Below, one piece after another: positions 43,510 to 52,406 of a stretch of DNA of 64,000 nt. The stretch is from Eubacteriales bacterium (GTDB taxonomy: Bacteria; Bacillota; Clostridia; Lachnospirales; Lachnospiraceae). The DNA lies in assembly GCA_030526265.1 (NCBI GenBank), contig JAUNDE010000005.1:18580-82579 (forward strand), written 5' to 3'. The translations under genes and the position numbers were made by a program. Under the pieces are notes generated by a model. That model searched no databases. It had not been told where the DNA came from and saw only the letters and a list, made by a program, of their open reading frames with translations. Positions within the stretch are counted from its first letter, which is position 1; each line of letters opens with the position of its first letter.

Positions 43510-45114
43510 ATGTCTGAACTTACAAAGGAAATCAGAGAACAGATCAATAAACGAAGAACTTTTGCAATCATTTCGCATCCCGATGCAGGAAAAACGACAC
43601 TTACAGAGAAGTTCCTTCTCTATGGCGGAGCAATCAATCAGGCAGGGAGCGTAAAGGGAAAGGCAACTGCAAAGCATGCGGTGTCTGACTGGATGGAAAT
43701 TGAAAAAGAGAGAGGTATTTCAGTTACATCCTCTGTATTGCAGTTTAATTATGATGGCTACTGCATCAATATTCTGGATACTCCAGGACATCAGGATTTC
43801 TCAGAGGACACATACCGTACACTGATGGCAGCAGACTCTGCTGTAATGGTGATTGATGCTTCAAAGGGTGTTGAGGCCCAGACAAGAAAGCTTTTTAAAG
43901 TATGTACGATGAGACATATTCCAATCTTTACATTTATCAATAAAATGGACCGGGAAGCAATGGATACATTTGAGCTTTTGGATGATATTGAGAATGAACT
44001 TGGAATCGCGACATGTCCTGTAAACTGGCCGATCGGATCAGGTAAAAGCTTCAAAGGAGTATATGACAGAAATGAAAAGGCGATTGAGCTCTTCTCTGAC
44101 ACAAAGAAGGGAACAACACAGGGAGTAGTGAAAAAAATAGAGATAGATGATCCGGAAGTTGAGTCGCTGCTTGAACCTGGACAGATGGAACAGCTTATGG
44201 AAGAGATCGAGCTTCAGGATGGAGCCGGAGCAGAGTTTGATCAGGAACTTGTCAGCAAAGGAGAATTGTCGCCGGTGTTTTTTGGATCGGCACTCACAAA
44301 CTTTGGCGTAGAGACATTCCTTCAGCATTTCCTTTCCATGACATCGTCACCGCTTCCTAGAACCTCGGATCAGGGACAGATCGATCCGATGAAAGAGGAG
44401 GATTTCTCGGCATTTGTATTTAAGATTCAGGCGAATATGAACAAAGCTCACCGCGACAGAATTGCATTTATGAGAATCTGTTCCGGTACGTTTGAAGCCG
44501 GAATGGAAGTTCATCATATTCAGGGCGGCAGAAAGGTCCGCCTCTCGCAGCCGCAGCAATTGATGGCAAGTGAACGAAAAATAATAGAAAATGCATATGG
44601 AGGAGATATTATCGGTGTGTTCGATCCGGGCATATTCTCAATTGGTGATACACTTACATCTTCTCCGAAAAAGTTTGCATATGAAGGTATTCCTACATTT
44701 GCACCGGAGCATTTTGCAAGAGTTCGCCAGGTAGACACAATGAAACGTAAACAGTTTATCAAGGGAATCAATCAGATTGCACAGGAAGGTGCGATTCAGA
44801 TCTTCCAGGAATATAATACCGGTATGGAAGAAATTATTGTGGGTGTAGTGGGAGTCCTGCAGTTTGATGTATTGAAATACAGACTGGAAAATGAATATAA
44901 CGTGGAGATCAGACTTGATAATCTTCCATACGAACATATCAGATGGATCGAAAATGAAGAGATTGATCTTGATAAGATCAAGGGAACTTCAGACATGAAG
45001 AAGATCAAGGATCTGAAAGACAGACCGCTTCTTCTTTTTGTGAATGAATGGAGCATCCGAATGGTTCTTGACCGAAATGAAGGACTTGAGCTCTCAGAAT
45101 TCGGACGCTCATAG
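43510..45114 (+). CDS. prfC: Peptide chain release factor 3
   Basis: A 534-residue translational GTPase that removes RF1/RF2 from the ribosome after release. G-domain motifs are SHPDAGKTTLTEKFLL, RGISVTSS, DTPGHQDFSEDTYRTL and NKMDRE. Further RF3 marks are LFKVCTMRHIPIFTFINK and the C-terminal EYNVEIRLDNLPYEHIRWI. The length is normal. AGGAGAGG lies before the ATG. It is a single-gene unit. Confidence 0.96.
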   Translation: MSELTKEIREQINKRRTFAIISHPDAGKTTLTEKFLLYGGAINQAGSVKGKATAKHAVSDWMEIEKERGISVTSSVLQFNYDGYCINILDTPGHQDFSEDTYRTLMAADSAVMVIDASKGVEAQTRKLFKVCTMRHIPIFTFINKMDREAMDTFELLDDIENELGIATCPVNWPIGSGKSFKGVYDRNEKAIELFSDTKKGTTQGVVKKIEIDDPEVESLLEPGQMEQLMEEIELQDGAGAEFDQELVSKGELSPVFFGSALTNFGVETFLQHFLSMTSSPLPRTSDQGQIDPMKEEDFSAFVFKIQANMNKAHRDRIAFMRICSGTFEAGMEVHHIQGGRKVRLSQPQQLMASERKIIENAYGGDIIGVFDPGIFSIGDTLTSSPKKFAYEGIPTFAPEHFARVRQVDTMKRKQFIKGINQIAQEGAIQIFQEYNTGMEEIIVGVVGVLQFDVLKYRLENEYNVEIRLDNLPYEHIRWIENEEIDLDKIKGTSDMKKIKDLKDRPLLLFVNEWSIRMVLDRNEGLELSEFGRS

Positions 45115-45162
45115 AAGAACATGCGTTTCTTTTAAGATGTACTTTTATTTTCAAAGATTATT

Positions 45163-45171
45163 TGCTATAAT
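45163..45171 (+). promoter_or_regulatory. Extended -10 promoter of the asp23-nusB operon
   Basis: TGC-TATAAT (TGn extension at 45163-45165 and -10 at 45166-45171). The -35 region is poor (TTTTAT), which is usual for extended -10 promoters. The leader is about 45 nt. Confidence 0.55.
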
Positions 45172-45221
45172 CGGTTTGTAAATGTGAACTCGAAAAACAG
45201 CCAGCAGGGAGGTTTAATGAT

Positions 45222-45605
45222 ATGGGAAAAGAAGAAAAAAACATATACACATTGCAGGGAGATGAGAACATTGGTGAAGTTAAGATCGCCGGTGAAGTTG
45301 TTGCTTCTATTGCTGCATATGCTGCAATGGATGTAAAAGGAGTATCTGCAGTGGGCAGCAATAAAACACAGGAATTGATCGGAAGACCTGCTGTAAAACA
45401 CGCGACAAGAGGTGTGAAGATCGATATCATTGAAGGAATAGTGTCGGCTTCGATCACCATCAATGTTCTTTATGGACATAATCTTGTGAAAGTGACTAAT
45501 ACTGTTCAGGAGAAAGTGAAATCTTCAATTGAAAATATGACAGGACTTACTGTTGCAGATGTAAATGTACGTGTGGCAGGAGTCGATGTACCGGAGGAAG
45601 CATAA
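45222..45605 (+). CDS. Asp23/Gls24 family protein (YqhY-like)
   Basis: A 127-residue protein of the Asp23 family. It has the family pattern GEVKIAGEVVASIAAYAAMDVKGVSAVG, GVKIDIIEG and VNVLYGHNLVKVTNTVQEKVKSSIENMTGLTVADVNVRVAGV. In Bacillus the yqhY gene also directly precedes nusB and is linked to acetyl-CoA carboxylase control and membrane homeostasis. Here nusB's GTG follows the stop directly (TAAGTG). GGAGG lies before the ATG. The exact role is not established. Confidence 0.9.
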   Translation: MGKEEKNIYTLQGDENIGEVKIAGEVVASIAAYAAMDVKGVSAVGSNKTQELIGRPAVKHATRGVKIDIIEGIVSASITINVLYGHNLVKVTNTVQEKVKSSIENMTGLTVADVNVRVAGVDVPEEA

Positions 45606-46076
45606 GTGAAAAGATCAGAACAGAGAGAGCATATATTTAAGCTGTTATTTTGTGTGGAATTCAATCCATTTGAAGAACTTTCAGAGCAGATCAGTCTTTA
45701 TCTGGAGCATGCCGGAATTGAAGCGGAGAAAGATGTAATTTACATCACAGATAAGACAATGGAGATTGTCTCACATTTAGAAGAGATTGACGGACTTTTG
45801 AATGCAAGTACAATCAGTGAAAAGAAAACACCGGTAAAACCGGCTCCTGGAAGAAAAGTAGAAGGAGCAGGACAAAAGACGATCAGCTGGAAGACAAGTC
45901 GTATGAATAAGGCGGATCTTACGATTCTCCGTCTCGCAACATATGAGATGAAAATGGATGAGGATGTGCCGGTTTCAGTTGCGATCAATGAAGCTGTAGA
46001 GCTTGCGAAGAGATTTGGCGGAGAGGAAAGTCCTTCTTTTGTTAACGGCATTCTCGGAAAACTCGCAAAGCAGTAG
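45606..46076 (+). CDS. nusB: Transcription antitermination protein NusB, with insertion
   Basis: A 156-residue NusB, which with NusE binds boxA RNA in rRNA operons. The start is [17 protein letters not shown], and the end has [36 protein letters not shown] and FVNGILGKL. It is about 20-25 residues longer than usual. The excess lies at about 69-91 ([18 protein letters not shown]), a Lys/Pro-rich loop flanked by two TIS tripeptides, in the turn before the usual W-K-x-x-R-M. The start codon is GTG with GGAGG 8 nt upstream in the end of the Asp23-type gene. Confidence 0.93.
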   Translation: MKRSEQREHIFKLLFCVEFNPFEELSEQISLYLEHAGIEAEKDVIYITDKTMEIVSHLEEIDGLLNASTISEKKTPVKPAPGRKVEGAGQKTISWKTSRMNKADLTILRLATYEMKMDEDVPVSVAINEAVELAKRFGGEESPSFVNGILGKLAKQ

Positions 46077-46087
46077 GAGTGAGAATA

Positions 46088-47299
46088 ATGGCCAATGTAT
46101 ATACAGTGAAGCAGGTAAATAGCTATATCAGGAATATGTTTACCCAGGATTTTATGCTGAACCGTATTTACGTGAAAGGTGAAGTCTCTAACTGTAAATA
46201 TCACACATCGGGACATATATATTTTTCATTAAAGGATGAGTCTGGAACGATTGCCTGCGTTATGTTTGCGGGGCAGCGCGGCGGGCTCTCTTTTCGTATG
46301 AGAGAAGGTCAGCAGGTGATCGTTTTTGGTGCAGTAAATGTCTATGAGCGCAGCGGTTCTTATCAGTTGTATGCCAAAGAAATACGGCTGGATGGAGAAG
46401 GTGTCTTATATGAGAGGTTCCAGCTGCTGAAAAAAGAACTGGAAGAAATGGGGATGTTTGCGAAAGAATATAAACAGTCGATCCCTGCATTTCCAAAGAA
46501 TGTCGGAGTTGTGACTGCGCCAACCGGAGCAGCGATCCGGGATATTATGAATATCAGTCACCGCAGGAATCCGTTTGTACAGCTGATCTTATATCCTGCA
46601 CTTGTGCAGGGGGACGGTGCAAAAGAAAGTATTGTGAAGGGTATTCAAATGCTTGAAAAACAGAATGTGGATATCATTATTGTAGGACGCGGCGGTGGTT
46701 CGATCGAAGATCTGTGGGCATTTAATGAAGAGGCAGTTGCAAGAGCGATCTTTGAATGTAAAGTGCCGGTTATCTCTGCGGTCGGACATGAGACGGATGT
46801 TACAATCTCTGATTATGTGGCGGATCTTAGAGCGCCAACCCCGTCTGCGGCAGCAGAACTTGCTGTGTGGGATTACAGACAGTTTGAGGAAAAGCTTTCA
46901 GGATACAGGCAGGCATTTCAAAGAGAGATGATAAAGAAATCGGAATACCATAGAATACGTTACCAGAATTACAAAATGAGGCTGTCTTACCAGCATCCCG
47001 AGCTAAAGCTTCGCGAGAAAAAGCAAAATTTATCGGAACTGGATGAACGATTGCGTATGATGATGGAGAAGAAAATATCGTTGTCAAGGCACTGCCTTGA
47101 GATCCGGGTTGAAAGAATGAAAGGATTGTCTCCGCTTGATAAGCTTAACAGAGGGTATGCATTTGTTGAGAAACGGGAAGAGAGAAATCCTGTCCGCAGT
47201 ATCAGTCAGGTGAAAAAGGGGGAAGAACTCCTGGTCTATGTATCAGACGGCAAGATCATAGCTTCCGTGACAGAATGTGAGGAGGAAAAGTATGAATAA
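46088..47299 (+). CDS. xseA: Exodeoxyribonuclease VII large subunit
   Basis: A 403-residue catalytic subunit of the single-strand exonuclease ExoVII. The N-terminal OB-fold has VKGEVSNCKYHTSGHIYFSLKDE, and the catalytic core has VGVVTAPTGAAIRDI, IIIVGRGGGSIEDLWAFNEE and SAVGHETDVTISDYVADLRAPTPSAAAEL. A coiled-coil C terminus follows. GTG 46079 overlaps AGGAG (46075-46079), so ATG 46088 is used. It overlaps xseB by 8 nt. Confidence 0.96.
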   Translation: MANVYTVKQVNSYIRNMFTQDFMLNRIYVKGEVSNCKYHTSGHIYFSLKDESGTIACVMFAGQRGGLSFRMREGQQVIVFGAVNVYERSGSYQLYAKEIRLDGEGVLYERFQLLKKELEEMGMFAKEYKQSIPAFPKNVGVVTAPTGAAIRDIMNISHRRNPFVQLILYPALVQGDGAKESIVKGIQMLEKQNVDIIIVGRGGGSIEDLWAFNEEAVARAIFECKVPVISAVGHETDVTISDYVADLRAPTPSAAAELAVWDYRQFEEKLSGYRQAFQREMIKKSEYHRIRYQNYKMRLSYQHPELKLREKKQNLSELDERLRMMMEKKISLSRHCLEIRVERMKGLSPLDKLNRGYAFVEKREERNPVRSISQVKKGEELLVYVSDGKIIASVTECEEEKYE

Positions 47300-47516
47300 T
47301 GAGACAAACAATAAGGTTGATGATCTTACACTTGATCAGTTATTTGGAAAGTTGGATGAAGTGCTTTCATCCATGGAAGAAGAGAATTCTCTGGAGAAGT
47401 CCTTTGGATATTATCACGAGGGAATGGACCTTCTCAAAGCATGCAATCAGAAAATAGAGAAAATAGAAAAACAGATTTTGATCTTGGATCAGGAGGGTGA
47501 GACACATGAGTTCTGA
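47292..47516 (+). CDS. xseB: Exodeoxyribonuclease VII small subunit
   Basis: A 74-residue helical partner of XseA with the family core LDQLFGKLDEVLSSMEEENSLEKSFGYYHEGMDLLKAC. The start ATG 47292 has GAGGAGG just upstream. A GTG at 47277 lies before that site. It overlaps xseA at its start and ispA at its end, so the three are translationally linked. Confidence 0.95.
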   Translation: MNNETNNKVDDLTLDQLFGKLDEVLSSMEEENSLEKSFGYYHEGMDLLKACNQKIEKIEKQILILDQEGETHEF

Positions 47517-48411
47517 GATGATGGATTATAAGACAATCAGAGATGAGAAAGTAGTTGAGATCGAAAAGATTCTTACGGCCTATCTTCCAAAGGAAGAGGG
47601 ATTTCAGAAAATAATCATGGAGGCGATGGCATACAGCCTGATGGCAGGCGGCAAACGGCTTCGCCCAATGCTTATGAAAGAGACATACGAAATGTTCGGG
47701 GGAGAAGGGGATTTGATTGAGCCTTTTATGGCAGCACAGGAGATGATCCATACGTATTCTCTTGTACATGATGATCTGCCGGCAATGGATGATGACGATC
47801 TTAGAAGAGGAAGAAAGACAACACATGTCGTATATGGAGAAGATATGGGTATCCTCGCGGGGGACGCACTCCTGAACTTTGCATTTGAGACTGCCGCAAA
47901 GGCGTTTGATATGTATCCGGAAAAGAGCCTTGAGATCGGAAAAGCAATTCAGATTCTTGGTAAAAAAGCAGGAATATACGGAATGCTCGGCGGGCAGGTT
48001 GTTGATGTGAAAGAAACAGGACATCAGGTCGAAAAAGATGTGCTTGATTTTATCTATGCATATAAGACAGGTGCACTTCTCGAGAGCTGCATGATGATCG
48101 GTGCGACTCTTGCCGGGGCAAAACCGGAAGAAATTGCAATAGTCGAGCAGATTGCCGCAAAAGTTGGACTTGCATTCCAGATTCAGGACGATATTCTGGA
48201 TGTGACAAGTACAGCGGAAGTACTTGGGAAACCAATCCACAGTGATGAAAAGAATGAGAAGACAACCTATGTGACACTGTTTGGAGTAGAAGAGGCAACA
48301 AGAATCGAAGAAGAGGTATCTCATGAGGCCATCGGGCTTTTAAGGAGTCTTCCGGGAGAGAATGCGTATCTTGAATGGCTTTTGAATTCATTGATCCATC
48401 GCAAAAAATAG
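47506..48411 (+). CDS. ispA: Farnesyl/geranyl diphosphate synthase (polyprenyl synthetase)
   Basis: A 301-residue short-chain prenyltransferase that makes farnesyl diphosphate for undecaprenyl-phosphate and quinone-type lipids. The first aspartate-rich motif is DDLPAMDDDDLRRG and the second is QIQDDILD, with GGKRLRPML near the start. AGGAGG at 47491-47496 places the start at ATG 47506, 9 nt away, not at GTG 47497. The next gene is tlyA. dxs, often found between them in Firmicutes, is absent. Confidence 0.94.
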   Translation: MSSEMMDYKTIRDEKVVEIEKILTAYLPKEEGFQKIIMEAMAYSLMAGGKRLRPMLMKETYEMFGGEGDLIEPFMAAQEMIHTYSLVHDDLPAMDDDDLRRGRKTTHVVYGEDMGILAGDALLNFAFETAAKAFDMYPEKSLEIGKAIQILGKKAGIYGMLGGQVVDVKETGHQVEKDVLDFIYAYKTGALLESCMMIGATLAGAKPEEIAIVEQIAAKVGLAFQIQDDILDVTSTAEVLGKPIHSDEKNEKTTYVTLFGVEEATRIEEEVSHEAIGLLRSLPGENAYLEWLLNSLIHRKK

Positions 48412-48432
48412 AACAGAAAACAGGGTAAAAAA

Positions 48433-49242
48433 ATGAAAGAACGTTTAGACGTATTACTTGTGAAAAGAAATCTGGCAGAATCCAGAGAAAAGGCAAAAGC
48501 AATCATTATGTCCGGAAATGTGTTTGTGGAAGGTCAGAGAGAGGACAAGGCAGGAACGACTTTTTCGGATGAGGTGAATATTGAGATAAAAGGAAATACA
48601 CTTCCATATGTAAGCAGAGGCGGTCTGAAGCTTGAAAAAGCAATTCGAAATTTTGATGTGACAGTTGATGGAAAGGTGTGTACAGATGTTGGATCTTCCA
48701 CAGGAGGCTTTACAGATTGTATGCTCCAGAATGGTGCAAAAAAAGTATTTGCCATTGATGTGGGAAGAGGTCAGCTTGCATGGAAGCTTCGCAATGACGA
48801 ACGTGTAGTATGTATGGAGAAGACGAACATCCGTTATGTTGTGACGGAAGATCTTGGAGAGCCCATTGATTTTTCATCGATCGATGTTTCGTTTATCTCC
48901 CTTACAAAAGTACTGGAGCCAATCCGTAATTATCTGAAAGATCAAGGTCAGATCGTTGCACTGATCAAGCCGCAGTTTGAGGCAGGGCGTGAAAAGGTCG
49001 GCAAGAAGGGGGTTGTCAGAGAAAAGAGCACTCATATTGAAGTGATCGAGATGGTGTGGAATTATGCACTTTCTATTGGATTTGATATTTTAAATCTCGA
49101 TTTTTCACCGATCCGGGGACCGGAAGGCAATATTGAGTATCTGATCCATCTTGAAAAATCAGAGAATGAATCGGGAGAAGTGAAGACACTTGTAAATGTA
49201 AAAGATACAGTTGATGCTGCATTTGGCACACTTGCAAAATAA
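48433..49242 (+). CDS. tlyA: TlyA family rRNA (cytidine-2'-O)-methyltransferase
   Basis: A 269-residue protein with an N-terminal S4 RNA-binding domain (about 1-60, KERLDVLLVKRNLAESREKAKA) and an FtsJ-like methyltransferase domain (VGSSTGGFTDCMLQNGAKKVFAIDVGRGQLAWKLR, IDVSFISLTKVLEP, KPQFEAGREKVGKKGVV). In mycobacteria TlyA methylates 16S and 23S rRNA and affects capreomycin sensitivity. Old annotations call it hemolysin. It follows ispA after 21 nt in the recN operon. Confidence 0.92.
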   Translation: MKERLDVLLVKRNLAESREKAKAIIMSGNVFVEGQREDKAGTTFSDEVNIEIKGNTLPYVSRGGLKLEKAIRNFDVTVDGKVCTDVGSSTGGFTDCMLQNGAKKVFAIDVGRGQLAWKLRNDERVVCMEKTNIRYVVTEDLGEPIDFSSIDVSFISLTKVLEPIRNYLKDQGQIVALIKPQFEAGREKVGKKGVVREKSTHIEVIEMVWNYALSIGFDILNLDFSPIRGPEGNIEYLIHLEKSENESGEVKTLVNVKDTVDAAFGTLAK

Positions 49243-49266
49243 AAAAGACAGGATGATAATGCATAA

Positions 49267-50097
49267 ATGAATCAGTTTTTTATAGTAACAAACAACAGAA
49301 AAGATAAGGATGGACGCGTGACAAATCGTATTCTGAGTTTTCTCGAAGCACGTGAAAAAAAATGTTTTGTGTGTGATGATGATCTGTATAACAGAGAAGA
49401 GGTGCTGGATATTCCGGAAGGAATCGATCTCGTGATCGTCATTGGCGGGGATGGAACCATGATCGGGGCTGTCGGAAGTATTCAAAAAAGTATCCCGGTG
49501 CTTGGCGTCAACATGGGAACACTCGGATATCTCACAGAGGTAGAGATTGACCGTGTTGAGGATGCTCTGCAGCAAGTACTGGAAGGAGATTATGTGATCG
49601 AAGAACGCATGATGCTGGACGGAATCTTTGATGATGGAGAAAAGAAAGCTGCATTGAATGAGATCGTTGTGTCCAGAAAAGGAGTGCTTCGGCTGCTTCA
49701 GCTCAATGTATATGTAAATGGAGCGCTTCTCAACACTTACGAAGCAGATGGAATCATTATCTCCACCCCGACCGGCTCAACGGCATATAATCTGTCAGCC
49801 GGAGGTCCGATCGTGGAGCCAACGGCATCTATGATCGTGATCACACCAATCTGCTCGCATGCACTGAATACAAGCAGTATTGTTTTGTCTGCGGATGATG
49901 AGATCCGGATTGAGATGGGAGAGGAACGTCATGGAGGTCAGGGCGAATTTAATATTTCATTTGACGGAAAGAATATGAGAGATATCGTGAGCGGCCAGTC
50001 GATAACGATCAAAAAATCAGATAATGTAACGAAGCTTATGAAACTCAGTGAGATTAGTTTCTTAGAAATACTACGAAAAAAGATGAAAGGAAATTAG
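49267..50097 (+). CDS. nadK: NAD kinase
   Basis: A 276-residue enzyme forming NADP+ from NAD+. It has GGDGTMIGAVG, GVNMGTLGYLTEVE, the NE/D motif AALNEIVVSRK and TPTGSTAYNLSAGGPIVEPT with the following CSHALNTSSIVLS. The upstream GGAT is a weak ribosome-binding site with long spacing, the poorest in this operon, and may set a low level. It lies between tlyA and argR. Confidence 0.94.
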   Translation: MNQFFIVTNNRKDKDGRVTNRILSFLEAREKKCFVCDDDLYNREEVLDIPEGIDLVIVIGGDGTMIGAVGSIQKSIPVLGVNMGTLGYLTEVEIDRVEDALQQVLEGDYVIEERMMLDGIFDDGEKKAALNEIVVSRKGVLRLLQLNVYVNGALLNTYEADGIIISTPTGSTAYNLSAGGPIVEPTASMIVITPICSHALNTSSIVLSADDEIRIEMGEERHGGQGEFNISFDGKNMRDIVSGQSITIKKSDNVTKLMKLSEISFLEILRKKMKGN

Positions 50098-50101
50098 TGT
50101 T

Positions 50102-50554
50102 ATGAAAGTAAACAGACACGCTAAGATTATCGAACTGATTAATAAATTTCATATTGAAACACAGGAAGAACTTGCAGAGTATTTGAACAGAGAGGGGTTT
50201 AAAGTAACGCAGGCAACGGTTTCGAGAGATATTCGTGATCTGAAACTTACAAAAGTTCCAACGAATGATGGACGTCAGAAATATGCGGTTCATCATACGA
50301 TTGAATCATCGATGAATGAAAAATATATAAGAATCCTCCGAGACGGATATCTGTCCATGGATATGGCACAGAATATACTTGTCATAAAAACAGTTTCAGG
50401 AATGGCAATGGCAGTATGTGCGGCACTGGATTCCATGAAATGGAATGAAATTGTCGGCAGCATTGCCGGAGATGACACGATCATGTGTGCGATACGCAGT
50501 GTCGATGACACGATCATTGTTATGGATAAGATCAATAAAATTGTAATGCAGTAG
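50102..50554 (+). CDS. argR: Arginine repressor
   Basis: A 150-residue regulator with an N-terminal winged HTH (about 1-65, ETQEELAEYLNREGFKVTQATVSRDIRDLKLTKV) and a C-terminal arginine-binding, hexamer-forming domain (VIKTVSGMAMAVCAALDSM, IVGSIAGDDTIMCA). No arginine genes are near; its place between nadK and recN is conserved in Firmicutes. It starts 4 nt after nadK. Confidence 0.96.
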   Translation: MKVNRHAKIIELINKFHIETQEELAEYLNREGFKVTQATVSRDIRDLKLTKVPTNDGRQKYAVHHTIESSMNEKYIRILRDGYLSMDMAQNILVIKTVSGMAMAVCAALDSMKWNEIVGSIAGDDTIMCAIRSVDDTIIVMDKINKIVMQ

Positions 50555-50589
50555 CATGAAAAACAGCAGAAATATACACAGGAGGTTTT

Positions 50590-52257
50590 ATGCTGCAGAA
50601 TTTATACGTAAAAAACCTTGCTTTGATCGATGAAGTGGAGGTTGATTTTGGGAAGGGACTAAATATATTGACGGGAGAAACAGGTGCCGGAAAATCCATT
50701 ATTCTCGGATCTGTGAATCTTGCCCTTGGAGGGAGATACAGCAAAGAGATCCTGAGAAAAGATGCTGCGTATGGGCTTGTGGAGATTACATTTTCCGTAG
50801 AAAATGAAGAGCAGCGAAGACAACTGGAAAAGATGGATATTTTCCCGGAAGAAGGATGCATTGTTCTCAGCAGACGCCTGATGGATGGAAGAAGTGTGAG
50901 CAAGATCAATGGAGAGACTGTGACAATGTCTCTTTTGAAGGAAGCTGCCGGAATCCTGATTGATATTCACGGGCAGCATGAGCATCAGTCTCTCTTATAT
51001 AAGAAGAGTCAGCTTCAGATTCTTGATGCATTTGCAGGGAAACCACTGGAAGAAATCGCCCTTCGGGTGAAAAATGCCTATAAAACTTACCGCAGTATAT
51101 CAGAGGAATGGGAAAAAGCAAATCTGAATGAATCAGATCGTGCAAAAGAAATTGCTTTTCTTGAATTTGAAGTAAATGAGATCGAGGGTGCAAATCTTTC
51201 TGACGGCGAGGATGAAGAACTGGAAAGCCTGTACAAACGTATGACCAATGCGAAAAATATTTTGGAAAATGCAGTGAATGCATATGGCTATACGGGTGGA
51301 TCATCTGACTGTGCAAGTGATCTGATCAGCAGGGCAATACGCTGTATGAATGATGCTTCCAGATATGATGACAGAGCATCGCAGCTTTTGGATCAGCTTT
51401 CGGAGATCGATGGACTTCTGAATGATTTTAACCGTGAACTATCAGACTATCAGTCATCGCTGGAATTTTCGGAAGAAGAATTCTATCTGACAGAAAAACG
51501 TTTGAATGAGATCAATCATCTGAAGACAAAGTATGGAAATTCTATTGACCTTATTATGCAATATCTGGAAGAAAAGAAGGAGAGGCTCTGTGTGCTCAGG
51601 GATTATGATGCCTATCTCGAATCTCTTGAAGCAAAACGGATTCAGGCAGAAAATGAACTTTGGAAACAGTCAGATCAATTGAGCAGGCTTAGAAAAGAAC
51701 AGGGAGCAATCCTTGCAAAGAAGATTGAGGAAAGTCTTCGTGACCTGAATTTCGTGGATGTAAAATTTGAGATTGAATTCTTGAAGCTGAATAATTATAC
51801 AGCGGGAGGAATCGACGAAGTTGAATTTCTGATCTCCATGAATCCTGGACAGCCGGTGAAGCCGCTTGCGGAAGTGGCATCCGGTGGTGAGCTGTCAAGA
51901 ACAATGCTTGCGATCAAGTCCGTGATGGCTGACCGTGATCATATTGAAACTTTGATTTTTGATGAGATTGATGTTGGAATCAGTGGACGTACCGCGCAGA
52001 AAGTGGCAGAAAAGATGGCATTGATCGGAAAAAACCATCAGGTGATCTGTATCACACATCTCGCACAGATTGCGGCACAGGCGAACAGACATTATGTGAT
52101 CGAGAAAACTGTGACAAAAGATATTACGAGAACAGGAATCAGAGCCCTTTCAGAGGAAGAATCGGTCGAAGAGCTTGCAAGAATTCTGGGAGGTGCAGTG
52201 ATCACAGAAACGGTTCGTAAAAGTGCAAGAGAGATGAAACAGCTTGCAAAATCGTAA
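50590..52257 (+). CDS. recN: DNA repair protein RecN
   Basis: A 555-residue SMC-like ATPase acting early in double-strand break repair. Walker A is GETGAGKSIIL, Walker B and signature lie in VASGGELSRTMLAIKSV and LIFDEIDVGISG, and ICITHLAQIAAQA follows. A long coiled coil (about 155-370) joins the halves. AGGAGG lies before the ATG. A strong terminator downstream separates it from spoIVB, although this gene order is conserved. Confidence 0.96.
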   Translation: MLQNLYVKNLALIDEVEVDFGKGLNILTGETGAGKSIILGSVNLALGGRYSKEILRKDAAYGLVEITFSVENEEQRRQLEKMDIFPEEGCIVLSRRLMDGRSVSKINGETVTMSLLKEAAGILIDIHGQHEHQSLLYKKSQLQILDAFAGKPLEEIALRVKNAYKTYRSISEEWEKANLNESDRAKEIAFLEFEVNEIEGANLSDGEDEELESLYKRMTNAKNILENAVNAYGYTGGSSDCASDLISRAIRCMNDASRYDDRASQLLDQLSEIDGLLNDFNRELSDYQSSLEFSEEEFYLTEKRLNEINHLKTKYGNSIDLIMQYLEEKKERLCVLRDYDAYLESLEAKRIQAENELWKQSDQLSRLRKEQGAILAKKIEESLRDLNFVDVKFEIEFLKLNNYTAGGIDEVEFLISMNPGQPVKPLAEVASGGELSRTMLAIKSVMADRDHIETLIFDEIDVGISGRTAQKVAEKMALIGKNHQVICITHLAQIAAQANRHYVIEKTVTKDITRTGIRALSEEESVEELARILGGAVITETVRKSAREMKQLAKS

Positions 52258-52289
52258 TCATGTTTAAAAATTTAAATAATGCATATACT

Positions 52290-52327
52290 AACCCGGAACT
52301 CGAATCATATGTTCCGGGTTGTTTTTT
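52290..52327 (+). terminator. Terminator after recN
   Basis: AACCCGGAAC (52290-52299) pairs perfectly with GTTCCGGGTT (52311-52320), followed by GTTTTTTG. Confidence 0.9.
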
Positions 52328-52406
52328 GCGGTGGTGACAGGCCAAAGGCTGAGATTGCTCCAGACCCTGGTGACACACAATTTTTATTTTGACGGTGGAG
52401 AGAAAA

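Noticed and set aside
47434-48324. 296-residue open frame on the - strand opposite ispA
   Set aside because: Same signs of an antisense shadow, cysteine/histidine-rich with no family resemblance, over a firmly identified prenyl synthase.
52328-52406. Resemblance to a TPP riboswitch (GGCTGAGATT and CCAGACCCT upstream of spoIVB)
   Set aside because: Only the CTGAGA-like half is seen. The second conserved half (TGAACCTGA, GGTAAT-type core) is absent, and spoIVB has no link with thiamine.
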